The notes: a model not told the origin generated them from the sequence alone. DNA of 45,003 nucleotides from Thiotrichales bacterium (GCA_011389995.1 JAABTG010000024.1:1-45003); one strand, 5' to 3'; positions 1 to 8,406 are shown, numbered from the stretch's first letter. Numbers and translations are program-made.

Positions 1-171
1 GGCGAGGGCTACGGCCGCGGTCCGGGATATGGTCCCGGCCCGGGTGAGGGCTATGGGCCCGGCCCCGGTTATGGTCCGGGGGGCGGCTATGGCCCCGATC
101 AGGGCCGTGGTGGCGGTTCCCCCATGGGGGGGATGATGAATCCCATGCGCAACATGATGGGCGGCAACTGA
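1..171 (+). CDS. Gly/Pro/Tyr-rich protein, C-terminal fragment
   Basis: The window opens inside a reading frame that ends with TGA at 169-171. The 56 visible residues are a low-complexity GYGPGPG-type repeat followed by a Met/Asn-rich tail ending GGMMNPMRNMMGGN. The beginning lies outside the window, so signal peptide and length are unknown. Composition of this kind is seen in the sulfur globule envelope proteins of sulfur-oxidising gammaproteobacteria, which are secreted and rich in Gly, Tyr and Pro. That identification is an inference from composition only; any Gly-rich surface or structural protein would look similar. A strong hairpin follows the stop. Confidence 0.55.
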   Translation, partial: GEGYGRGPGYGPGPGEGYGPGPGYGPGGGYGPDQGRGGGSPMGGMMNPMRNMMGGN

Positions 172-182
172 GCCAGGCCGCA

Positions 183-222
183 GCGGGCCGGACACCGAGG
201 GGGTTTGCGGTGCCCGGCCCGC
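183..222 (+). terminator. GC-rich hairpin after the Gly/Pro/Tyr-rich gene
   Basis: Two 15-nt arms (183-197 and 208-222) pair at 14 of 15 positions around a 10-nt loop, 11 nt after the stop codon. No T-run follows, so it is not a textbook intrinsic terminator. It may still end or protect the upstream transcript. Confidence 0.45.
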
Positions 223-346
223 CCCCGGCGTGGCGCAGGCCCCAGGAATAGCGTGTTTTAAGCACCGGACCGGGTGACGTAAGGTTGTCGAAGGCCGCCT
301 ACAACGCGGTCCCAGCCAATCGTTTAAACAACTCGGGAGATGACCC

Positions 347-730
347 ATGAACTGGCGCAAGCGCGAAACCGACGAGCCCTATACGGACGATGAGATAGAG
401 GCCCGCCTGAAAGAGGAACTGCCCCACTGGTACCTGGAGAACGGTTGGATCCGGCGCAAATACAAGACCAGCGGCTGGAAGTCCACCCTGATGGTGGTGA
501 ATACCGTGGGTCACCTGGCGGAGGCCGCCTTTCATCATCCGGATCTCACGGTGTCCTACGCCTACGTCATCGTCAAGCTCATGAACCACGCGGCCAAGGG
601 GGTCACGGACAAGGATTTCGCCCTGGCGCAAAAGATTGAAGAGGTGGTGGCGTGGCAGCCCGGACAAGAAGAGGGTCCCCTGGACGGGACCCCCGACGAT
701 CCCCGCTTCAAGTACATCAAATACGATTGA
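347..730 (+). CDS. phhB: Pterin-4a-carbinolamine dehydratase family protein
   Basis: 127 residues. PCD/DCoH enzymes dehydrate 4a-hydroxytetrahydropterin, recycling the cofactor of aromatic amino acid hydroxylases. The family signature is visible: AEAAFHHP (His63, His64, Pro65), a Tyr a few residues on (Tyr71), and a third conserved His (His81) ahead of GVTDKDFALAQKIE. The ATG has a GGGAG ribosome site 7 nt upstream. The protein is slightly longer than the usual 95-120 residues because of a charged C-terminal tail. No aromatic amino acid hydroxylase gene is in the window. PCD-like proteins have also been linked to molybdopterin enzymes, and a moa cluster lies 32 kb away, but nothing here ties the two together. 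Confidence 0.9.
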   Translation: MNWRKRETDEPYTDDEIEARLKEELPHWYLENGWIRRKYKTSGWKSTLMVVNTVGHLAEAAFHHPDLTVSYAYVIVKLMNHAAKGVTDKDFALAQKIEEVVAWQPGQEEGPLDGTPDDPRFKYIKYD

Positions 731-768
731 ACGGCAAATACCCTTGAAGGGCGGGCAGCGGGTGGCGC

Positions 769-990
769 TCAGCGTGCGTCGGGATTGATAAGAAAACGCC
801 GCAGGTATTCCGGCAGGTCGTCCATGTCCACCTCTCGCTCCATCTCCACCTGGATGGCCTCGGCGGTACGGGCGCGGAACATGCCCGTGGTCTCGCCCAC
901 GTTGTGCAGGCCCGTAGGCCGGGCAGACGGGCGCCGGGGCTCGGTCAGATCAAGAGTGATGGCTGCGTGTGCGATGCTGTGGTCATTCAT
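769..990 (-). CDS. Small protein of unknown function (73 aa)
   Basis: I do not recognise this protein. The ATG at 990 is preceded by an AAGGAAGG ribosome site with good spacing, which is the main reason to call it a gene. It is soluble-looking and acidic near the end (EVDMDDLPEYLRRFLINPDAR), with no membrane segment and no cysteine. It converges with phhB, leaving 38 nt between the two stops. It could be a small regulatory or accessory protein; no function can be given. Confidence 0.55.
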   Translation of the reverse strand: MNDHSIAHAAITLDLTEPRRPSARPTGLHNVGETTGMFRARTAEAIQVEMEREVDMDDLPEYLRRFLINPDAR

Positions 991-1083
991 GGCAACCTTC
1001 CTTTCGGCTATATCCCTTCCCCATGTCCATTTAATCCTTTTCCCGGCGCCGGCGCCACGGCCGTCATGGGAAAACCGTTACTG

Positions 1084-1106
1084 CCCGCACAACCGTCATG
1101 TGCGGG
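1084..1106 (-). repeat. Perfect 8-bp inverted repeat downstream of the M1-like peptidase gene
   Basis: CCCGCACA (1084-1091) and TGTGCGGG (1099-1106) form a perfect stem around a 7-nt loop, in the 261-nt gap between the peptidase stop (1252) and the start of the small minus-strand gene (990). Minus-strand transcription meets it about 150 nt after the stop. There is no convincing T-run, so it is only a possible terminator. I see nothing else in the gap. Confidence 0.3.
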
Positions 1107-1251
1107 GCTTCACATCCTGGATTCATGGGCTGATGCGCCCGTCTGGCGGCCGTGGGACGGGGCTGAGTTGATGGACTCCCGGCCCAGGGGTCCGCTCCCG
1201 CAGGCATCCGTTGCGGGCAGACCTTCAATCCACTCGAAGAGGTTTGCGGCA

Positions 1252-3444
1252 TCAGGGTTTTTCCGCCGTCCCGCCATGGCGCGGAGAGACCGCCCCGACC
1301 AGGCCGGGATTGTCCACCAGAGGTGGCCGGTGGGGCACCTTCAGGGATGGCGGCGCGGGGGAAAAGTAATGCGTGAGGGGCGGATCCAGGGCGGCCATGC
1401 GCTCCTTGGCCAGATTGGTGCCATCGGCCTCCCTGAACACCAGACGCCCGTAGCCGCCGTAGTGGGGCAGCTTGCGGGCCAGGGCGGCGATGGCCGCCGG
1501 TGACGCGGCACCGATGAATCCCACACGCTGGCGGTGGATGTCCGGTGTCAGCAGCACCACCGCCTCGGCGCCCGCCCGGGGGCGGCTATCCGCCACCCGG
1601 GCGCCGTTCGCATCGAGCCCCTGATGGGCCCCGGCGAAGGCCTCGCGCCGTCCCTCGAGGGCGCGATTGCCCCACCCCAGGATCCACAGCGCGGTGTCTT
1701 GCGCCGGCGCCAGGGGGTCGGCGTCGGTCTTCACCACCACGTTGCCGAACCGGCGCTGCCATTGTTTTGCCAGGCCCCGCCAGGCCTCGCGCGTGGCGGC
1801 GTCGGTGTGTTCGGGGATGACCAGCCATTGGGTCTCGGAGCCGAACATGAGCCCCAGGGAGGGTGGCCTTTCCCGCGGGTCCAGCAGGCGCATGACGTCG
1901 TAGGCGGGGTCCACGTCGAGGCGCGAGGGACGTTCGTCGAGGGCCCACGCCACGGCGGTCTCGCGCCCCCTGACGCGGACCATACGCAGCTCGGCGGGCC
2001 CATGGTCGTCGAAGGTCAGGGCCACGGGGAGAGTGAAGTCGAAGGGCGGCTCATCCTGGGTCTGGCGCACCGTGAAGGACACCTCGAAACCGCTGGCGGA
2101 CTCCCTCATGACCACCTCGTCGAGGGCGAGGCCGGGGGCGCCGGTGCGGGTGAGCCAGGGGGAGTAGTCCCGATCCGTGCTTTCACCCGTGAGCAGGGCC
2201 ATGGCCTCGCCGAAGCCCGTGGGGCGGAAGCGGCGTTCCCGCCACAGCCGCCGCAGGCCCTCGGTGAAGGCCTCATCACCGAGGTCCCGGCGCACCATAT
2301 GGAACACCATAAGGGCCTTGCTGTAGCCCACGGCCTGGGACGCATCGTCGTGGCGCGAGACGAAGCGGACGAGGGGGAAATCCCGGCCGGCGGCGGCGAA
2401 GTTGGCATAGCGCTCGAGGGCGGCGAGGCGGTGGCGGGCGCCCTCGCCGCGCAACGCCTTCATCAGGTGGTCGGAGAGGTAGGCGGTGAGGCCTTCGCTC
2501 CAGTTGCCGGCGGCGTAATCCACCCATACCCCGTTGCCCCACCAGTTGTGGAGGATCTCATGGGGCAGGGAGGTATAGGGGATGAAGGGCAGCCGCATCA
2601 CCCGTGACCCCAACAGGGTGAAGGAGGGCATGCCGAAGCCGGTCTCCCAGCGGTTTTCCACGACGGCGAACTTGGGGTAGGGATAGGTCCCGATGAGGTC
2701 CCCATAGAGGTCGATGTAGGCACCCATCACCTCCAGGTAGCGGGCCGCCAGCCGCGGGTCGTCCTCCAGCAGCAGCACCTCCAGTTCGGTGTTGCCATGG
2801 GCCCTGCCATGGCGGGCGAAGGGACCGGCGATGAGATAGATATCGTCCTGGGGGGTGGTGCTGTGCCACCTGGTCCCGCTGGCCGTCGTGCTCCGCCGGC
2901 CCTGGCTCACCGTCTGCCACCCGGATGGCCCGTCCACCTCCAGGGTGAAGGCGGTGATGGGACCCTCGAAGCGCGGATACCAAGCGGACGAACCATCCAG
3001 ATAGACACCAGCCGGCTCCACCGTGGCCCGGGGCATGCCACCCATGGTGCGCTCGGCGGCCACCCCCAGGCGGCCCTCGTAGTGGATCTCCACCTCCCGG
3101 GAGGGGGCCTCGAAGACGATGCGATAATGGCGCAGCAGGTCATCGCCACGACGCGGCAGTTCCGTTACCGAGCCCTCGACCGTGCGGGGGCGAAATGCCC
3201 GGTGCAGGGCGAAGGGCGGGGTCTGTCTGCTAAGGTTGGGAAGGGTTATCTGATCCACCACCCGGATGGAACCCGTAGCGGGTTCGAGGGTCACTTGCAG
3301 ACGGTGGGTCATCCCCGCCGTCGATTCCGCCGCCACGGCAGTGGCAGCCCACAGCAGCCAGCCGGCCCACCACCAACCGCGGCGGGGCGAAGCCGGTCCC
3401 ACAATACCATTGGAGCGATTTCTTCCCATGTCCCGTGCCTTCAT
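1252..3444 (-). CDS. Secreted M1-family (gluzincin) peptidase-like protein
   Basis: 730 residues. Residues 1-40 carry arginines followed by a hydrophobic run (WWWAGWLLWAATAVAA), consistent with a Sec signal peptide or anchor. The zinc motif is HEILH at 295-299 with Glu317 in GNWSEGLT, so the third ligand is 17 rather than the usual 18 residues after the second His. The exopeptidase GAMEN motif is not visible; its place is taken by TGFGMPSFTLLG. About 200 residues after the catalytic region resemble no domain I can name. The ATG at 3444 has AGAGGA 5 nt upstream and is preferred; an alternative ATG lies at 3429. The gene diverges from the ChaN-PDZ gene and their 5' ends overlap by 17 nt. M1 fold is well supported; aminopeptidase activity is not proven. 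Confidence 0.85.
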   Translation of the reverse strand: MKARDMGRNRSNGIVGPASPRRGWWWAGWLLWAATAVAAESTAGMTHRLQVTLEPATGSIRVVDQITLPNLSRQTPPFALHRAFRPRTVEGSVTELPRRGDDLLRHYRIVFEAPSREVEIHYEGRLGVAAERTMGGMPRATVEPAGVYLDGSSAWYPRFEGPITAFTLEVDGPSGWQTVSQGRRSTTASGTRWHSTTPQDDIYLIAGPFARHGRAHGNTELEVLLLEDDPRLAARYLEVMGAYIDLYGDLIGTYPYPKFAVVENRWETGFGMPSFTLLGSRVMRLPFIPYTSLPHEILHNWWGNGVWVDYAAGNWSEGLTAYLSDHLMKALRGEGARHRLAALERYANFAAAGRDFPLVRFVSRHDDASQAVGYSKALMVFHMVRRDLGDEAFTEGLRRLWRERRFRPTGFGEAMALLTGESTDRDYSPWLTRTGAPGLALDEVVMRESASGFEVSFTVRQTQDEPPFDFTLPVALTFDDHGPAELRMVRVRGRETAVAWALDERPSRLDVDPAYDVMRLLDPRERPPSLGLMFGSETQWLVIPEHTDAATREAWRGLAKQWQRRFGNVVVKTDADPLAPAQDTALWILGWGNRALEGRREAFAGAHQGLDANGARVADSRPRAGAEAVVLLTPDIHRQRVGFIGAASPAAIAALARKLPHYGGYGRLVFREADGTNLAKERMAALDPPLTHYFSPAPPSLKVPHRPPLVDNPGLVGAVSPRHGGTAEKP

Positions 3445-4585
3445 CCCGATCCTCTTGTGTGCCCTTGCATGGAATACGGCGGTCGCCGCCGCTACGGTTC
3501 AGATGGTCGATCCCCCCACGGTGGATCTCAAGGCAAGCGATGCCCTGTCGGCGGTGGTGGATGCCCTCGCCGGTGACCGGGTGGTCTACGTGGGTGAAGT
3601 GCACACTGCCTACGCGGATCACCTGGTGCAGCTTGCCGTATTACGCCGCCTCCACGCCAGAGACCCCAACCTGGCCATCGGCGTGGAATGGTTCCAGCAG
3701 CCTTTCCAGGATCATCTGGACGCCTACATACGGGGCGACCTGAGCGAGGGGGAAATGCTCGCCCGTACCGAGTATTTCTCCCGCTGGTCTTTCGATTATC
3801 GCCTCTATCGGCCCATCCTCCGCTTCGCCCGCGACAACGGCATCCCGGTGGTGGCCCTCAACGCGCCGGCGGAACTGACCCGGGCGGTGGGGGAGATGGG
3901 ACGGGCCGATGTGCCCCAGGAACTGCTTCCCCACCTGCCCCGGTCCTACGGGCCCGTAGGGGACGCCTACGAGGCCCGATTGCGGCAGGTGTACGAGGCC
4001 CATCCCGAAAGGGCGGGTGGGGGTGGTTTCGAGCGCTTCGTGGAGGTGCAGCTGACCTGGGACGAGAGCATGGCGGAACGGGTGGCCGACTATCTCGCCC
4101 ATCACCCCGCCCGGAGCATGGTGGTGTTCGCCGGGCGGGGCCACATCGGTTATGGCTCGGGGATCCCCAGCCGAGTGGCCCGACGCAGCGAAATCGAGGG
4201 TCGAATCGTTCTGGTGGCCCATGGCGACGGCGAGGACCGCGAGATGGCGGATTATCTGGTGCTGGCGTCCCCCCGGGACCTGCCCGAGGCCGGCCTGATG
4301 GGGGTGATCCTGGATGCCGACGGCGAAGGCGGCGTCACGGTCAAGGGTCTGAGTCCCGGGGGCGCTGCCGAGGCCGCCGGGGTGGAGAAGGACGACATCC
4401 TGGTGGCCATCGACGGCCGGCCCGTGTCCCACTACGCCGATGTCAAGCTGGCCCTCCTGGACAAGGGGCCGGGGGATGTCATCCGCCTGTCCATTCGCCG
4501 AGCGGGTATTCTCTCCGACCATGAGGAGACCCTGGAGATGGAACTCCAGGGACGTAATGCCCTGGGCATGGCGCCCCATCCTTAA
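3428..4585 (+). CDS. ChaN-like (DUF399, Tiki-superfamily) protein with C-terminal PDZ domain
   Basis: 385 residues from the ATG at 3428. Residues 1-21 are a signal peptide (hydrophobic core, AVAA-A cleavage-like end) without a lipobox cysteine. Residues about 35-270 match the ChaN/Cofac_haem_bdg family: VYVGEVHTAYADHLVQL, then GVEWFQQPFQDHLDAYI, and VVFAGRGHIGYGSGIPSR. The conserved acidic/His residues are those used by this erythromycin-esterase/Tiki-like fold, in which some members bind haem. Residues about 290-375 form a PDZ domain (GVTVKGLSPGGAAEAAGVEKDDILVAIDGRPV). The product should be periplasmic. Its pairing with a secreted M1-like peptidase suggests a shared envelope role, perhaps substrate presentation through the PDZ domain. 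That link is inference. Confidence 0.85.
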   Translation: MSRAFIPILLCALAWNTAVAAATVQMVDPPTVDLKASDALSAVVDALAGDRVVYVGEVHTAYADHLVQLAVLRRLHARDPNLAIGVEWFQQPFQDHLDAYIRGDLSEGEMLARTEYFSRWSFDYRLYRPILRFARDNGIPVVALNAPAELTRAVGEMGRADVPQELLPHLPRSYGPVGDAYEARLRQVYEAHPERAGGGGFERFVEVQLTWDESMAERVADYLAHHPARSMVVFAGRGHIGYGSGIPSRVARRSEIEGRIVLVAHGDGEDREMADYLVLASPRDLPEAGLMGVILDADGEGGVTVKGLSPGGAAEAAGVEKDDILVAIDGRPVSHYADVKLALLDKGPGDVIRLSIRRAGILSDHEETLEMELQGRNALGMAPHP

Positions 4586-4624
4586 GCCGCTTCGACTCGG
4601 GGAGCCGCGGAGGCTGGCATGGCC

Positions 4625-5011
4625 TCAGTCCCCTTCGCCGTCGAGGTAGTACCAGCGGCCGCCGAGGCGGCGGAAGCGGCTGCGCTCATGGAGGCGTCCC
4701 GCGCGCCCGCCCAGCTTGTAGCGGGCCACGAATTCCACTCTCCCCTCGCCGCCCCGGGTGGCGGCCTGGTAGACCTCCAGCCCTGTCCATTTGAGGTCCG
4801 GTGCGGGATCCTCCAGGGTGGCGGGCCGGGTTTCCGGATGCCAGGTGCTTAGGAGATAATCCCCGGCGCCCCGCACGAAGGCCGTGTAGCGGGAGCGCAT
4901 CAGGGCCTCGGGATCGGGGGCGGGGAGGCCGTCCACGATGAGCCGGTCACAGCAGGCCTCGGGGAACTTTCCGCTGCCACACGGGCAGGGGGTTCTGTTC
5001 TTTTTTGCCAT
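4625..5011 (-). CDS. ychJ: YchJ-family SEC-C motif protein
   Basis: 128 residues from the ATG at 5011 (MAKKNRTPCPCGSGK). The N-terminal SEC-C-type zinc motif is complete: Cys9, Cys11, Cys20, Cys21 (CPCGSGKFPEACC). The rest matches the YchJ/UPF0225 pattern: ALMRSRYTAFVRGAGDYLLSTWHP followed by a beta-rich NTF2-like part ending RLGGRWYYLDGEGD. The biological role of YchJ is unknown; SEC-C modules bind zinc and occur in SecA and various accessory proteins. It converges with the ChaN-PDZ gene and diverges from yheS. The reading frame extends upstream to 5086 but the extra residues do not look like the family. Confidence 0.9.
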   Translation of the reverse strand: MAKKNRTPCPCGSGKFPEACCDRLIVDGLPAPDPEALMRSRYTAFVRGAGDYLLSTWHPETRPATLEDPAPDLKWTGLEVYQAATRGGEGRVEFVARYKLGGRAGRLHERSRFRRLGGRWYYLDGEGD

Positions 5012-5120
5012 CGCCAGAGCCTGCCTGCCACCGGCCCGGGCCGCAACCCGGACGCCACGACGCCACCCGGTTGGTCCCCGCGCCATTCCACCACCACGAG
5101 CACGCCATGACCTCCTTCAC

Positions 5121-7016
5121 ATGCTGAGCTTCCGCAACGTCAACCTGCGCCGCGGCCCCCGCCTGTTGTTCGAGGACGCCTCTTTCACCCTCGCCGCGGG
5201 CTGGAAGGTGGGCGTCACCGGGGCCAACGGCAGCGGCAAATCGAGCCTGTTTCAGCTGTTGCTGGGGACCCTCCATGCCGATGCCGGCGAGGTGGAGATG
5301 CCGGCGGGAGCGGTGGTCGCCCACGTGGCCCAGGAGATGTCGGCCACGGATCGCAGCGCCCTCGACTTCATCATGGATGGCGATGGCGAACTGCGGCGCC
5401 TGGAACAGGAACTGGCGGCGGCCGAGGCGGCGGATGACGGCCACGGTATCGCCGTGGCCCATGACCGCCTGGCCGCCATCCACGGCTACGACGCCCACCA
5501 TCGGGCCGCCCGCCTGCTCCACGGCCTCGGGTTCGGCGATGGCGACCATGGCCGCCCGGTGGCCGAGTTCTCCGGTGGCTGGCGCATGCGCCTCAACCTC
5601 GGTCAGGCCCTGATGTGCCGTTCCGACCTGCTGCTGCTGGACGAGCCCACCAACCACCTGGACCTGGACGCCGTGATCTGGCTCGAGCGCTGGCTCAGGG
5701 CCTATCCGGGCATGTTGCTGCTGATCTCCCATGATCGGGACTTCCTGGATGCCCTGGTGGATCACGTGGTCAACATCGAGCAGGGCATGGTGCGCCTGTA
5801 TACCGGCGACTATTCCCAGTTCGAGCATCAGCGGGCCGCCCGCCTGGCGGGCCAGCAGAGTGCCTACGAGAAGCAGCAGCGCGAGGTGGAGCACATGCGC
5901 CGCTTCGTGGAGCGCTTCCGTGCCAAGGCCACCAAGGCCCGCCAGGCCCAGAGCCGCCTCAAGGCCCTGGCCCGCATGGAGACCATCGCCCCGGCCCATG
6001 TGGATGCGCCCTTCGACTTCCACTTCCGCGCCCCCGAGCACCTGCCGCGGCCCCTGCTGGTGGCGCGGGACGTGGCGGTGGGTTATGACGGTGTCCCCCT
6101 CCTGGCGGCCATGGATTTCCAGTTGAGCAGCGGCGACAAGGTGGCCCTGGTGGGGGCCAACGGTGCCGGCAAGTCCACCCTGGTGCGTTTCATCGCCGGA
6201 GATCTGCCGGCCCTGGCGGGCGAGGCCGAACGCTCCCCCCGCCTCAACATCGGCTACTTTACCCAGCATGCCATGGAGCGGCTGCGGGATGACCAGAGTC
6301 CCGCGTGGCATCTCACCGAACTGGAACCGGGTTTGAGCGACCAGGAGACGAGGAATTACCTCGGTGGCTTCGGCTTCGCCGGGGATCGGGTGTTCGAACC
6401 GGTGGCAGGCTTCTCCGGCGGTGAGCGGGCGCGCCTCATTCTCGCCCTCATCATCATCGGGCGGCCCAATCTGCTGTTGCTGGACGAGCCCACCAATCAC
6501 CTGGATCTGGATATGCGCCACGCCCTCAACGTGGCCCTTCAGGAGTTCGAGGGCTGTGTGGTGCTGGTATCCCACGACCGTCACCTGCTGCGCTCCATGG
6601 CGGACGAGCTGTGGTGGGTGAGGGGCGGCCGGGTAACACCGTTCCAGGGGGACCTCGATGATTATCAACGGGCGGTGCTGGCCGGCGAGGGAGAGCCGGT
6701 GGCCGAAGGGACGGGCCAGGAGCCGCCCGCGGGCAAGGATCGGCGTCGCCGCAAGGCCGCCGAGCGCGGCCGCTTGCGGCCATTGCGGGATGCCCTGGCC
6801 GAGGCGGAGGCCCGGGTGAGCCGGCTCAGCGGGGAATTGACGGAGGTGGAGGCGATGCTGGCGGACGGCGGTCTCTACGAGCCCGCCCGCAAGGATGAAC
6901 TGAAACGGCTGGTGGCCGAGCAGGGCCGTCTGCGGGCGGCCCTGGCCGAGGCCGAAGAGCATTGGCTGGTGGCGGGTGAGGCCCTCGAGGGGGCCGAATC
7001 CGCTGATGAGCCCTGA
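5121..7016 (+). CDS. yheS: ABC-F family ATPase, YheS-type
   Basis: 631 residues from ATG 5121. Two ABC domains lie in one chain: the first Walker A is GANGSGKSS (34-42), with signature FSGGWRMRLN and Walker B LLLLDEPTNHLDLD; the second repeats these as GANGAGKST, FSGGERARL and LLLLDEPTNHLDLD. The linker (RFRAKATKARQAQSRLKAL) and a charged C-terminal coiled coil are typical of ABC-F. There is no membrane segment. Sequence and length (about 637 in E. coli) match YheS closely. ABC-F proteins act on the ribosome, resolving stalled or blocked translation. The long in-frame upstream extension to 4938 lies over the ychJ start region and is rejected. The gene appears monocistronic. Confidence 0.95.
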   Translation: MLSFRNVNLRRGPRLLFEDASFTLAAGWKVGVTGANGSGKSSLFQLLLGTLHADAGEVEMPAGAVVAHVAQEMSATDRSALDFIMDGDGELRRLEQELAAAEAADDGHGIAVAHDRLAAIHGYDAHHRAARLLHGLGFGDGDHGRPVAEFSGGWRMRLNLGQALMCRSDLLLLDEPTNHLDLDAVIWLERWLRAYPGMLLLISHDRDFLDALVDHVVNIEQGMVRLYTGDYSQFEHQRAARLAGQQSAYEKQQREVEHMRRFVERFRAKATKARQAQSRLKALARMETIAPAHVDAPFDFHFRAPEHLPRPLLVARDVAVGYDGVPLLAAMDFQLSSGDKVALVGANGAGKSTLVRFIAGDLPALAGEAERSPRLNIGYFTQHAMERLRDDQSPAWHLTELEPGLSDQETRNYLGGFGFAGDRVFEPVAGFSGGERARLILALIIIGRPNLLLLDEPTNHLDLDMRHALNVALQEFEGCVVLVSHDRHLLRSMADELWWVRGGRVTPFQGDLDDYQRAVLAGEGEPVAEGTGQEPPAGKDRRRRKAAERGRLRPLRDALAEAEARVSRLSGELTEVEAMLADGGLYEPARKDELKRLVAEQGRLRAALAEAEEHWLVAGEALEGAESADEP

Positions 7017-7084
7017 TGGGCCGGGGGCCGGGGCCGGCCGTCACCTCCGGAAAATACCCTTAACGTCGGCCGCGGGCCATGATC

Positions 7085-7090
7085 TATACT
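7085..7090 (+). promoter_or_regulatory. Possible -10 element (TATACT) upstream of the FHA gene
   Basis: TATACT matches the sigma-70 -10 consensus at 5 of 6 positions. The best upstream -35 candidate, TTAACG at 7060-7065, is 19 nt away, which is longer than ideal. It lies about 150 nt upstream of the FHA gene in the only AT-richer part of the 7017-7237 gap. Tentative. Confidence 0.3.
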
Positions 7091-7237
7091 GACTTCATTC
7101 GCGGGGCCCCCGCGGAACGGCTTGTGGCGCCGCGGGGCCGCGGGATTAAGTTCTTAAGATCAAATAATTGAAGCATCATCGTGGAATGGAATAGGGTGGT
7201 CCCACAAGGATGGTGCACGTGCACTCGGTTGACGGAA

Positions 7238-7885
7238 ATGCAGGAAACAGATTCAGAAAGCGATTGGGAAAAAACGATGATCATGGCGCCACCGGCATCG
7301 TCCTCGGATGCCGGGCCGCCCAAGGCGCGGTTACTGTGCCTGAATGATGCCGATTTGCCCGATGCCAGTTGCCGCATCATCCCCATCGCCGGCGACGGCC
7401 TCACCATCGGGCGAGATGAGGCCAATACCTTCAGCCTGCTGGCCCATGGTGTCTCCCGCAGGCATGCCAAGATATTCTCCGGCGGCGATATGTGGGGCAT
7501 CAAAGACGTGGGCAGCACCAACGGCGTCATCGTCAACGGCACACGCATCACCGAGACCTGGCTCCGTCACGGCGACACGGTGGAGATCGGCAACATCCGC
7601 TACAAGTATCTGGACGAGGGCAAGGAGATGCCCGAGCCCAAGGTGGCTGCGGACGAAGGCCCGGAGTCCGAGAAGACCATGGTGATGCCGTCGGCGGCGG
7701 CCCCGGTGTCCCCCGGCGCGGTGACCCAGGAGATGGCCCAGCCGGCGGCGGAACGCAAGAACGCACCGCCGCCACGCTCCACCCGGCCCCGGGCGGCGGA
7801 GGATTCGGGGTCCAACGTCTTCCTGTGGATCCTGGGGGGGCTGGCCCTCATCCTGCTGGTGGCGGCGGCCTCCTTCTTCCTCTGA
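7238..7885 (+). CDS. FHA-domain protein with C-terminal membrane anchor
   Basis: 215 residues from ATG 7238; a GTG at 7181 would add 19 residues, and neither start has a strong ribosome site. The FHA core spans about residues 45-125: LTIGRDEANTFSL, GVSRRHAKIF (Ser73, Arg74, His76) and DVGSTNGVIVNGTRI, carrying the residues that bind phosphothreonine. Two copies of an EKTMxM motif flank it (11-16 and 145-150). Residues about 192-214 are one strongly hydrophobic segment ending at the C-terminus, so the FHA domain should face the cytoplasm from a tail anchor. FHA proteins read Ser/Thr kinase signals, but no kinase or phosphatase gene is nearby. Neighbours do not suggest a pathway. Confidence 0.85.
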   Translation: MQETDSESDWEKTMIMAPPASSSDAGPPKARLLCLNDADLPDASCRIIPIAGDGLTIGRDEANTFSLLAHGVSRRHAKIFSGGDMWGIKDVGSTNGVIVNGTRITETWLRHGDTVEIGNIRYKYLDEGKEMPEPKVAADEGPESEKTMVMPSAAAPVSPGAVTQEMAQPAAERKNAPPPRSTRPRAAEDSGSNVFLWILGGLALILLVAAASFFL

Positions 7886-8016
7886 GGCTCCACCCCTGAT
7901 GGCGGGCGCCCAGACAGAGGCGTCTACCCGCGGCGGGAAATCCCCCGGCCTTTATCCGTTGAAATCCCACGGTCTTTAAGGCTTTATTGGGGTTTTAGGC
8001 CACACAGACCCTCACC

Positions 8017-8406
8017 ATGTCCGAACGAAACCTCAGCCTGGAGGACCGCGTCAATCTGTCACGCCTGCTCATGAGCGTGCTGCAGAAATGGGAGGTGGAT
8101 GCAGGGCAGCAGCGCAGCCTGCTGGGCATGCCGGATTCCGCCAAAGGCTCCGATCTGAGAAAGCTGCAGGGTGGCAAGCCGTTTCCGGAAGACGAGCACA
8201 TGCTGTCCCGCGCGGAGCACCTCCTGGCCATCGATGATTGCCTGCGCACGGCCTATCCCCGCAGTTCCCACATGGCCTCCTACTGGTTGCATCAGGCCAG
8301 CCGGCACTTCGGCCAGCGCACGCCCCTGCGGGTGATGCTGGAGGGGGGCATGGACGGCCTGCGCCGGGTGCGCGGCCACCTGGACTGTACCCAGGGCTGG
8401 ATCTGA
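8017..8406 (+). CDS. Orphan Xre/MbcA/ParS-type antitoxin-like protein (DUF2384)
   Basis: 129 residues. The C-terminal half (RSSHMASYWLHQASRHF, then GQRTPLRVMLEGGMDGLRRVRGHL) has the pattern of the MbcA/ParS/Xre toxin-binding domain, in which the phrase around RTPL is characteristic. The N-terminal half is helical and could contain an HTH of the Xre kind (LGMPDSAKGSDLRKLQGGKPFP). Antitoxins of this class normally sit next to a RES-domain toxin. No RES protein or other toxin gene is adjacent on either side; the next gene is a convergent transglutaminase. It may be a solitary regulator or a relic. Family assignment is likely, function is not established. Confidence 0.75.
   Translation: MSERNLSLEDRVNLSRLLMSVLQKWEVDAGQQRSLLGMPDSAKGSDLRKLQGGKPFPEDEHMLSRAEHLLAIDDCLRTAYPRSSHMASYWLHQASRHFGQRTPLRVMLEGGMDGLRRVRGHLDCTQGWI

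Noticed and set aside
1..171. Tandem DNA repeat or CRISPR-like array
   Set aside because: The repetition follows codons for Gly, Pro and Tyr and is irregular; there are no constant repeats with unique spacers.
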